64,000 nt of DNA from Legionella sp. (GTDB taxonomy: Bacteria > Pseudomonadota > Gammaproteobacteria > Legionellales > Legionellaceae), in the NCBI GenBank assembly GCA_013911415.1, contig JACETI010000007.1, forward strand, positions 1 through 64,000, in the 5' to 3' direction. Positions 45,401-51,570 of this stretch are shown here, piece by piece; position 1 is the first letter of the stretch; every line of letters starts with the position of its first letter. The position numbers and the translations under genes are program-made. Below the pieces are notes generated by a model, which did not search any database, had not been told where the DNA came from, and worked only from the letters and a program-made list of their open reading frames with translations.

Positions 45401-47339
45401 CAATAAAAGGCAAATAGGTTTCTGCATCCATCGATGAGTTTGACGGTGCGATTTCAATCGAAACAAGGCTCGCGGTGGTCACATGTAAGTTGGTACTCGA
45501 GCTAAAACCACTGTAATTAGCAGTGATAGTGGTATCGCCACCAAAGGCGGTGCTTGTCGCTAATCCTTGCGTGGGAGCTTCGTTGGAAATGGTTGCAACC
45601 GTGGGATTCGTTGATCCCCAGAGGGTTTGGGAGGTTAAATCTTGTGTCGTATCTGCTAAGTAGGTTTGTCTTGTTAAATCTTGCAAAGTGCCGTCTGAAA
45701 AAGTTCCAATGGCTCTAAATTGTATGGTCGTCGTGGCTGCAATGATTTTATTTTGCAGATCAATCGTGAATTGACTTAAGGTTGCGTTCGTTACATCAAG
45801 CGTTGCAGGTGTTGTGCTTTGAATACCATTAAAAGCAGCAGTAATAGTAGCTGGGCCTCCGGCCGGTGTTTTTCCAGTAGCCAAACCGGCTGTACTATAG
45901 CTATTCGAAATAGTGGCTGTACCAACGGCAGTCCATGTCACTAATGTCGTAATATCTTGTGTTGTGCCGTCGGAAAAATGGCCCGTGGCGGTGTATTGTT
46001 TTGTTGTGCCTTGTGCAATCTGTGCTGAAAGAGGCGCAATTTCAATTGATACCAACGTCGCATTGGTTACGTTCAAAATAGCACTACCTACTTCGGTACC
46101 GAAGGTTGCTGTAATTAATGTGCTCGGTGGTCCTGCGGCGATAGCTGTCGCTAAACCTTGGGTTCCAGGTACATTGGAAATGGTAGCGATTGAAGTATTC
46201 GAAGAACCCCACAGCACAGACGTTGTGAGATCTTGGGTGCGGTTATCCGCATAATAGCCTGTCGCCTTAAAAGCAAGCGTTGTCGTTGCCGCAATTCTGT
46301 CCGTGGTTGGAAAAACGTCTATGCCCGTTAGTTGCGCAGCACTGACCGTTAAGTCTGTCGTTACTGTTTGACCGTTGAAGGAAGCTGTAATGGTGGCAGT
46401 GCCGGGAGCTACCCCAGAAGCAAGGCCATTAGTTCCTGAGCTATTTGAAATAATAACAAAGTTTTCATTGGACGAACTCCAAGTGACTAGGCTTGTTAAA
46501 TTTTGAGTGGTGCCATCGGAGTAACTGCCCAACGCAGTAAATTGTTGATTAGTCCATTGCCCAATCGTAGCATTGGTTGGTGCAAGGGTAATGTTTTCTA
46601 ATGTGGCTGCGTTTACTATTAGTTGAGTGGAAGCAACAACATTACCTAGGGTAGCACTTATGACAGTTATACCCCCGGTATGACTAACACCAAAGGCCAA
46701 CCCTTGCGATCCGGGGGAATTAGAGATAATTGCAATATCCTCTGCTCCCGTTGCCCAATTTACAAGAGAGGTGATATTAGTCTTACTTCCATCTGCATAA
46801 ATGCCGGTGGCGGTAAACTGAAGTGTACCCCCAGCAGGAACGGTACTATTTAACGGATCAATTTGGATTGCTACTAGGCCTGTTTCGGCAGAAACAACTT
46901 TTACATTCAAGCTGTTAACGTAACTTGGTTGAGAACAAAGAAAAGGAGTAGGACGATTATCATTAGGGCCCATGGTCTTACAGATTTTAGGCCCCCCCAA
47001 AACCGGGGAAGACATTTTGCCAGCAGCAATGTCTAGATTTAAAATGCAAGAATCATTGGGAGCGAGGGTAAACGGTGAGCTGCAAAAACCAGCCGAGGTA
47101 TCTTGCGTAATACCACTGATGGGTACCATCGTCAGCGTGCGCAGCAGTTTTGTGTTGTTCGTCACTTGATACTGAACGTTGGCTTCTTCAGCCGGCTTAA
47201 GTTCAAAGGAAGTAGGCGTTAATGGATCTAACGCGAATTTTGCTTCGGTACCCGCATAGACAAATAAAGAAATTAATACGAAGCAGCAAAGTGCAAAAAA
47301 TGCAGTAGAAAATTTAATGGACAATGAAAAAACTTTCAT
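39411..47339 (-). CDS. Giant exported protein with 23 Ig-like repeats and C-terminal propeller-like domain
   Basis: A 2642-aa protein. A signal peptide (hydrophobic FFALCCFVLISLFVYAG, ending near residue 33) is followed by a short Cys-containing Ig-like module (GFCSSPFTLAPNDSCILNLDI). From about residue 152 to 2270 lie 23 Big_2-type Ig-like repeats of about 85-95 residues, each with an xLxSIxLxPxxxxVxxG start, GTYTDG and VTWxTxDxxIATV. The last 300 residues form a propeller-like repeat region (YVAIVGDTDGQQVFV, FRCGPITGNGSLG, GIAINPAGTILYVTA, LVINRAGTYLYAS). There is no C-terminal anchor or autotransporter barrel. Surface or secreted adhesin/filament is likely; ligand unknown. The initiator ATG has GGGATGAGG upstream. 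Confidence 0.85.
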   Translation of the reverse strand: MKVFSLSIKFSTAFFALCCFVLISLFVYAGTEAKFALDPLTPTSFELKPAEEANVQYQVTNNTKLLRTLTMVPISGITQDTSAGFCSSPFTLAPNDSCILNLDIAAGKMSSPVLGGPKICKTMGPNDNRPTPFLCSQPSYVNSLNVKVVSAETGLVAIQIDPLNSTVPAGGTLQFTATGIYADGSKTNITSLVNWATGAEDIAIISNSPGSQGLAFGVSHTGGITVISATLGNVVASTQLIVNAATLENITLAPTNATIGQWTNQQFTALGSYSDGTTQNLTSLVTWSSSNENFVIISNSSGTNGLASGVAPGTATITASFNGQTVTTDLTVSAAQLTGIDVFPTTDRIAATTTLAFKATGYYADNRTQDLTTSVLWGSSNTSIATISNVPGTQGLATAIAAGPPSTLITATFGTEVGSAILNVTNATLVSIEIAPLSAQIAQGTTKQYTATGHFSDGTTQDITTLVTWTAVGTATISNSYSTAGLATGKTPAGGPATITAAFNGIQSTTPATLDVTNATLSQFTIDLQNKIIAATTTIQFRAIGTFSDGTLQDLTRQTYLADTTQDLTSQTLWGSTNPTVATISNEAPTQGLATSTAFGGDTTITANYSGFSSSTNLHVTTASLVSIEIAPSNSSMDAETYLPFIATGHFSDGTEQDITGIVTWTSTNQNVATISNAVGSQGLALGLGQDGSTITTTIRATYNGVTGQTQLTVNPVLIALEITADPSSIALGQEIQLVATGTMTDGTRPNLSNQVTWSSDPTQIVTISSTGLLKGIAEGDTNIGASLGTVVATAQPMHVGPAELVSIALEPPSVSVVAGRTVTVNVRGTYTDGTTPLLTSGVTWTTGDAAIATVTGTGTGTIRGVAHNGDNTTMTASVSGVSPATGQVEVTAAVLESIVLEPPAVTVVAGLSTTVAVRGTYSDQESELLTSGVTWSTDDPLIATATGSGTGTITGVARNGDTTTMRANVTGVAEASGQVEVTAARLISIELVPPSVRVVAGLTTTVNVRGTYTDGQRLITSGVTWTTDDSDIATVTGTGTGTITGVVRNGGTTTMRANVTGVSEASGQVDVTPAELISIALEPSSVTVVAGLTETVNVRGTYTDGQRLVTSGVTWTTDDSDIATVTGTGTGTITGVVRNGGTTTMRANVTGVSEASGQVDVTPAELISIALDPSSVTVIAGLTETVVVRGTYTDGQRPVTSGVAWTTGDPTIATVTGTGDGIIKGVAHNGDTTTMTATVTGVTPASGQVFVTPARLTSIALEPPSVTVVAGLTETVNVRGTYTDDEKPLLTSGVTWTTGDSDIATVTGTGSGIIKGVAHNGDTTTMTATVAGVTPASGQVLVTPARLTSIALEPPSVVVTAGLTETVNVRGTYTDDERPLLTSGVTWTTGDPTIATVTGTGSGIIKGVAHNGNTTTMTASVNIIGVADATGSVQVDPARLTTITVTPDPIENLPRGRTQQMAAEGTYTDNIKENLTNTVTWATEDTDIAQISNMSGSYGIVIAAASSGETDITATIGTVVGRATITVAPPVLDRIDITPAVSGLPKGDTRNLTATGVYSDLTTADLTSTSEWRSLDPMVASVSNIFGLKGLLTAVASTGSTDIIATFGAVEGSLTVSVGPAVVKQIDIYPTMISVVAGKSTSLLAEATYTDNTKVDLTNSVSWGTNDQNVAVVSNDVGTQGILTGVKHDGGGTKVTATLGDIVGERDVTVTPAELVNITILPSSSASVAAGTTTPLKAEGLYTDQTELDITNSVTWSTGSSAIATISSSGVLYGVSQNTTTMKAKLGTIETNGIVDVTAPLLLEITVIPDNTSLAAGRTTQLQAQGKYTDGSMPYITNVVSWTTGDDNLITISNADGSQGLLTAKAVGTDIRTTATLGTVVGNGKVTVTPAELTQIDIMPAAAATSPGATVPLMAQGTYTDNSKLDLTTSVFWETGDQTIATISNASGSQGVVTGVNANPNPTTTKATLGAIVGNGTVSVTNATLTSIAIVPGPPDTPVSSVAKGNTLQLTARGTYSDSSVRDISSLVTWLPSSTSFLNINTVGLVTGTNIGSGTTVNAKLGSVEVATVNQPTINVTAPVLKSIKIIPSSVTNLAVGDNTQLQAEGTYSDQSTAYITTSVTWSTGNTNIARISNTSGTQGVLTATGVDPTPNTSMAATLGSISGTGTVGTVPPRLVSIAITPTTTPLTVNSGASLNALTATGRYSDGSTANLTNTVTWNSSVANGVSITNGVITGGSVIGPTNVTASLGSITGTPTIVVNVLATVTIAINNPTRFSLAGIIVTNNAQSTNLTAGQTSYKYPAGIAKGGTYSVAVRNSSVRDGLYCGAVSGSGNVVSSNIIVNVNCVVNNLYVAIVGDTDGQQVFVRGLETSSGDLSAGIFSDSRNSIFPTAGAFTADGTYLYLTGGSSTVRRVNSCPVKLSNGELTDTCEGLAGNLPTGNTFPSAIADYVTTGGLEYMMVGSYDGDKVFRCGPITGNGSLGTCTANSMTINNPRFMVINPAKTAAYITSYSNDAVYYCTINQSTGLFNSCRLMQNYSFTSPRGIAINPAGTILYVTANTTVGRIWYCKITGNDLTDCNTTGTTADTYGGLVINRAGTYLYASNQDTAGGVRWFSIDQSTGALTYTTGNSTGFNNPIGLVIP
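43030..44925 (-). repeat. Seven near-identical 270-bp tandem repeats within the giant Ig-like gene (units 8-14)
   Basis: Units 8-14 of the giant gene are much more alike at the DNA level than the rest. An anchor (codons for RLTSI/ELISI) recurs at about 43291, 43561, 43831, 44101, 44371, 44644 and 44914, an interval of about 270 bp (90 codons). Units at 43831 and 44101 are almost identical over 170 bases. This block is also visibly richer in G and C than the flanking units. It looks like recent expansion or gene conversion and would be prone to copy-number change. Confidence 0.85.
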
Positions 47340-47415
47340 CCCACCTCATCCCTGTATTCAAAAAAGTGTCCTATCCGTTGTGACTCAAAACCGCTGAGTG
47401 GTTTAAGCTGCTAGC

Positions 47416-47444
47416 ATTATATAGAGTAATCGTTTCAATTTAAA
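47416..47444 (-). promoter_or_regulatory. Promoter of the giant Ig-like gene
   Basis: On the minus strand TTTAAA (47439-47444) and a perfect TATAAT (47416-47421) are 17 bp apart, leaving a leader of about 70 nt before the ATG at 47339. Confidence 0.5.
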
Positions 47445-47539
47445 CAGCTATTCCCCCTAAAAAATTCAGATAGAAAAGAATCAGTTAACCTGTTTAATTG
47501 ATACGTTAAAATTAATTTTTTTGAGAATTTAAAAGAATT

Positions 47540-48751
47540 TTAGAGCAGCCTGTTGCTGAGATAGCTGGTTATGATACGCCGAAGTGGTTGCGGAATCCCT
47601 AAATCCAGTATCGCACGAACGTTAAACCAACGGCCTTCCAGAGTTTTTACCTTCGTCCTCGTACTGTTCATCCCTTCGGATAATTGTTTTCGATCAGCTA
47701 ATCGCGAAGCAAAATTTAATCGCGGTTCAGCGACTTGCAAAAGGTCAACGTCATTCCCCGTAGGTACGCCATATCTTTTTTCTACTGGAGACTGCACATG
47801 CAACGTTGACGCTTGAATCTCTAAGTGAAAATGACTAAATGAATGTTTAAAATCGATAAGTGGCATCCATTTAATAACCGTTAAACCTAATCGTTCTTCT
47901 GCGTATTGTTCAAAAAAAGTTTCCTCTTGTTCTCCGTCCAGCATTGGACAACACCAAAGACCGCCCCATAACCCTTTTGATGCTCTTTTTTCCAAATAAA
48001 TATCGTTGTCAGCCGTATGTAGCAATATGAATTGTTGCCTTTTTGTGGGCAGCTGTTTTTTTATTTTTTTGTTTGGAAATACTTGGACTTCCTCATGCAA
48101 AAAAGCACCGCAAGTTCTTCGCACAGGACAGGCTCCGCAACTGGGTTTATTGCGAGTACAGCAAGTGGCGCCCAAATCCATAATTGCTTGGGTGTAATCA
48201 GCACATCGATATTTATCCATGCATTGCTGAGCAAGATCCCAAAGTTTTTTGTGGGTTTTTGTCTGATTTGGAAACCCTTCCACTCTAAAATAACGTGTCA
48301 AAACACGCTTCACATTACCATCCAAGATAGCATTGGGGTGATTAAAGGCTTGTGAAGTAATCGCTGCAGCGGTAGAAGGTCCGATCCCAGGAAGTCTCTC
48401 GAGTAGTTTATGGTCGGGGGGGAAACACCCGTTATATTGTGTAGAAATGATTTGAGCAGTTTTAAATAGGTTACGCGCGCGGCTGTAATATCCCAAACCC
48501 GACCATACTGCTAAAACCTCTTCTTCAGAAGCATTCGCAAGATCTTGAATCTCAGGAAAACGTTCCATAAAACGATCAAAATAGGGTATAACCGTCTTCA
48601 CTTGAGTTTGTTGCAACATGATTTCAGAGATCCATACCCGATAAGGGGTACGAGGATTTTGCCAGGGTAAACTTTTGCGTCCGTGTATATCAAACCAAGT
48701 CAATAACGGTTTAGTAAAATTGCTTTCGAGATCGCTACCTTCAATTTGCAT
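47540..48751 (-). CDS. mutY: A/G-specific adenine DNA glycosylase MutY
   Basis: Removes adenine opposite 8-oxoguanine. The 403-aa protein has the helix-hairpin-helix glycosylase core with SEIMLQQTQV (catalytic Glu), LPGIGPSTAAAI, and ILDGNVKRVLTRYF (catalytic Asp), the 4Fe-4S loop C-x6-C-x2-C-x5-C within CTRNKPSCGACPVRRTC, and a C-terminal Nudix-like 8-oxoG recognition domain. It is about 50 residues longer than E. coli MutY at the C-terminus (RFNVRAILDLGIPQPLRR). It follows the AsmA gene by 12 bases, a common pairing in gammaproteobacteria; yggX, another common partner, is at 13.5 kb instead. Confidence 0.95.
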   Translation of the reverse strand: MQIEGSDLESNFTKPLLTWFDIHGRKSLPWQNPRTPYRVWISEIMLQQTQVKTVIPYFDRFMERFPEIQDLANASEEEVLAVWSGLGYYSRARNLFKTAQIISTQYNGCFPPDHKLLERLPGIGPSTAAAITSQAFNHPNAILDGNVKRVLTRYFRVEGFPNQTKTHKKLWDLAQQCMDKYRCADYTQAIMDLGATCCTRNKPSCGACPVRRTCGAFLHEEVQVFPNKKIKKQLPTKRQQFILLHTADNDIYLEKRASKGLWGGLWCCPMLDGEQEETFFEQYAEERLGLTVIKWMPLIDFKHSFSHFHLEIQASTLHVQSPVEKRYGVPTGNDVDLLQVAEPRLNFASRLADRKQLSEGMNSTRTKVKTLEGRWFNVRAILDLGIPQPLRRIITSYLSNRLL

Positions 48752-48763
48752 AGATAAGCAATC

Positions 48764-50392
48764 TTAATGCTGCGCCATGACCATTTTGGCATTAGCTGTA
48801 GAAAGCTTAAAGCGCTTTTTTGCTTTTTCGATAGCTTTCGAGATGGTGTCTTCAAGCCCCATACGCGCAACAACGGGCATAATACGTTTAACATCTGGCA
48901 AAACCACTGGGCTGGTTAATGTTCCGCGTACCACTAGAGGGAAGCTTCCTCCCAGGGAGGCTTGAATCTTCTCAATCTGCTCATCGCTTGCGCTTAGTGT
49001 CGCAAACAAATGACTATCTAAACTGTCATTACTAAAATTAATCGCCGCATCACCCGTTAGTTGAAGCTTATCGGTTTGCAGGACAAATGAGTCGCTTTGC
49101 AATCTATCGTTGTTCCAAACATATTGAAGCGTCAAGATCTTACATTTTATTTCACCAGAAAACGCGGTGAGGTCAGCCAATTGTTTCGAAGGCAACTGAG
49201 GCAACGTGTCTTTCTGATTGAGGTTGGTCTGCCCGCGCTGGGTTAAAATGACTTCGCTGAGCATGTTAGCCATGTCAATAAGACCGGATTCAAGGTTAAC
49301 AAAAGGCAACCTCCCTTCTTTAATCGTCAAATTTCCTCGAGATACCATTGACTCTTTCCATTGAGGATCCTCAAAGTTAGCCTGAGTGTGGATTGAAAAA
49401 TCTATACTACCTTTAAAATTATCTTTTTTGGTTAAATCATAGCCCAATTTTTGAGCATCTAAGTTAGTAGCCGTTTGATTAAACAATAATTTTTTCGAAA
49501 CAAACTCGTAACTAAGGTCGCCGATAGATTCACCATTATACAAATTTAACGTTATTGGGGTTAATAGAAGGGTACCGGCCTTCGTTTTAACATTGGCGGT
49601 CGCTTTATCGATATTTAAAGACCCGGCATGCATTTGCTCGATGAACAGCTGCCCTTTTATTGGGGTTCTTTTTAAGGTGTCTAGTAAATCACTAAAAATC
49701 ACATTAGAAAAAGCCATCCGCCCTTTAAAATTAATCGCTGCTTTAATTTTACTCGTTCCTTCGCTTTGAATGTCTAAGCCTGCTCTGAGTTGCAGCGGGA
49801 AAAAGTTTTTCTTTAAGTTGAATTTTTCAGCGCCCACTTGCAAGTTCGATAGGGTTATCTTTTTTTGATCTTTCAAGAAAGTAACTTGCCCGCGACTGAG
49901 TAGAATACGTTGAATTGCAAATTTCTCAGCAATGTTGTTTGCTTTCTCATCTAAAGTAAGTGGGTGGGTTTCCCCTTTTATGGGCAAAGAACTCGTTTGT
50001 TTTAATTTGCTTAACTTTGAATCGATGGCTTGAGCAGCAGGGTTAATTTGAACGTTAAAACCGTTAATATCTAACTCGCTAAAAATGAACTTCCCTTGGA
50101 GTAAAGGCATCAATTTTAAATTAAAGCGTGCATTTTCAAGCGTGGCTGTATAATCGCCTTGATTGATTTCTCCGATCTGGATTGAGGTCAATCTCACACC
50201 GGGGCTGGGGAAAAATTGCCAGGAGATATCACCGTTTACACGGCTCGGTTGTTCTGTTAGCTTTGTTAATTGGGTATTGACGTAGTCTTTGATAAGTTCA
50301 GGTTTAATCGACTTTATTAAGATCCATAGAACACTCGTTGCCAGAGTAAGCAAAAGTATGAAGACAAGTCCTATTTTTTTGAGACGCGTCAT
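48764..50392 (-). CDS. AsmA-family inner-membrane protein
   Basis: A 542-aa AsmA-like protein with one N-terminal membrane helix (IGLVFILLLTLATSVLWILI, residues 7-26) and a long periplasmic beta-rich domain, as in proteins implicated in phospholipid transport and outer-membrane assembly. The N-terminal AsmA signature includes VNGDISWQFFPSPGVRL, NARFNLKLMPLLQGKF and DINGFNVQINP; the C-terminal part has GDAAINFSNDSLDSHLF and FPLVVRGTLTSPVVLPD. It is cotranscribed with mutY. A promoter with a perfect -35 lies just upstream. Confidence 0.9.
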   Translation of the reverse strand: MTRLKKIGLVFILLLTLATSVLWILIKSIKPELIKDYVNTQLTKLTEQPSRVNGDISWQFFPSPGVRLTSIQIGEINQGDYTATLENARFNLKLMPLLQGKFIFSELDINGFNVQINPAAQAIDSKLSKLKQTSSLPIKGETHPLTLDEKANNIAEKFAIQRILLSRGQVTFLKDQKKITLSNLQVGAEKFNLKKNFFPLQLRAGLDIQSEGTSKIKAAINFKGRMAFSNVIFSDLLDTLKRTPIKGQLFIEQMHAGSLNIDKATANVKTKAGTLLLTPITLNLYNGESIGDLSYEFVSKKLLFNQTATNLDAQKLGYDLTKKDNFKGSIDFSIHTQANFEDPQWKESMVSRGNLTIKEGRLPFVNLESGLIDMANMLSEVILTQRGQTNLNQKDTLPQLPSKQLADLTAFSGEIKCKILTLQYVWNNDRLQSDSFVLQTDKLQLTGDAAINFSNDSLDSHLFATLSASDEQIEKIQASLGGSFPLVVRGTLTSPVVLPDVKRIMPVVARMGLEDTISKAIEKAKKRFKLSTANAKMVMAQH

Positions 50393-50422
50393 TTTAAATA
50401 CAAAAACAAAAAGACAAACCCT

Positions 50423-50450
50423 ATAGTATCCAGAATACGTATGATGTCAA
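50423..50450 (-). promoter_or_regulatory. Promoter of asmA-mutY
   Basis: On the minus strand a perfect -35 TTGACA (50445-50450) is followed after 16 bp by TACTAT (50423-50428, 4 of 6), giving a leader of about 25 nt before the asmA ATG. Confidence 0.5.
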
Positions 50451-50542
50451 GCATACGCTGCATCATGCCCACCATTTACTATTTTTTTGTGGTGCGCAAA
50501 ATGATAAGGGTTTGTTCAAGGAAAAAATGGATCTTGTCACGC

Positions 50543-50548
50543 TATAAT
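50543..50548 (+). promoter_or_regulatory. Candidate -10 of the methyltransferase gene
   Basis: A perfect TATAAT without a recognisable -35, about 185 bases before the preferred ATG. Confidence 0.3.
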
Positions 50549-50731
50549 CGCGATGCGTATAATTAGTTTCATGCAAACCGAATCGCTCTCTCAGCGCCGT
50601 GATTTTCAGAAGGCTCTCGGGAATCTGTTAAACCTTAGCAGAACCCGTCTTTCTGTTGTTTTCACTTCGTGTCTGATGTCTTTTACAAATATTTGGTCGG
50701 CGTTCTCTATGCGCGCTCCTTGGGATACCCC

Positions 50732-51550
50732 ATGTCGCTAAAGGCCGTGTATAATGAGATCGCAAGTCATTATGTTACTGCTGATCAATTCGGGGCAATT
50801 AGCCAAAGTCATGCTGCAGCTATCGCGCAGATCAAGCGTTCTCCTATTATTACAGCACCCAAATCTAAGGTCTTAGACCTTGGCGTTGGCAACGGTGCTT
50901 TTTTAAAAAGATTAGCTACCGTTCTTCCAACAGCCAATTTCACCGGCATTGATATTTCGCCCAAAATGCTTAAATACGCTCGCGAGAATCTTCTTGTTAA
51001 AACCATTGAAGCCAGTGCAACGGAAGCGAGTCACTACTTACCTCATCACAGTCAAGATTTAGTGCTTGCTCACTTTATTAATGCTTATATCCCTATTCAT
51101 ACCTTATTTGCAGAAGCCGATTTATTAGCGAGGGCGAATGGTTATTTTTCTTTTATAACAACAACTTACGAATCATTTCCTAATGCACAGCAGCATTTAG
51201 CTAATTTTATATCTCAGGGAGGACTATTAAGCAGTGTCGTAGGTCACTACTACAAAAGCATGACTAAAAACACGATGGTTGCTTCAGGTCTAGACGAATT
51301 ATTAAAAGTCTTTTCTCAGCATCGTTTTAAGATTATTCAACATGAACGATTATATGTTCCTATTTTGATCGAAGATACCGAAGCACTGGTTCGATTCGGT
51401 ATTGATGGAACTTGGTTTTTAAACAGCCTGAGCATTAAAATGCTTCCCAAGCATTTTTTGCTCAGTCGATTTAAGCGCCTCTTTCGTCACATTATCCCCT
51501 TCCCTTATCATGACATGCACATCATTGACGTAATACTCGCTAAAAAGTAA
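50732..51550 (+). CDS. Class I SAM-dependent methyltransferase
   Basis: A 272-aa methyltransferase. SAM motif I VLDLGVGNGAFLKRL (residues about 42-56), an acidic end of strand 2 in FTGIDISPKMLKYA, and motif IV-like DLVLAHFINAYIP are visible; the order is that of the methyltransferase-11/25 type used on small molecules or lipids. The long form starts at GTG 50669; the ATG at 50732 is preferred because homologous-looking sequence begins around VYNEIASHYVTADQFG. The substrate is not shown. It stands alone, divergent from asmA. Confidence 0.85.
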   Translation: MSLKAVYNEIASHYVTADQFGAISQSHAAAIAQIKRSPIITAPKSKVLDLGVGNGAFLKRLATVLPTANFTGIDISPKMLKYARENLLVKTIEASATEASHYLPHHSQDLVLAHFINAYIPIHTLFAEADLLARANGYFSFITTTYESFPNAQQHLANFISQGGLLSSVVGHYYKSMTKNTMVASGLDELLKVFSQHRFKIIQHERLYVPILIEDTEALVRFGIDGTWFLNSLSIKMLPKHFLLSRFKRLFRHIIPFPYHDMHIIDVILAKK

Positions 51551-51570
51551 AAACATTCTGTGCCTTGGCG

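Larger units (their letters stand above)
50393..50731. other. Gap between divergent asmA and methyltransferase genes, promoters only
   Basis: Aside from the promoter elements listed, no gene was supported. A 62-codon frame starting at 50553 has no recognisable product and is probably part of the methyltransferase leader. Confidence 0.45.

Noticed and set aside
50553-50741. 62-codon frame upstream of the methyltransferase
   Set aside because: No ribosome-binding site, no recognisable product, and it overlaps the methyltransferase frame.
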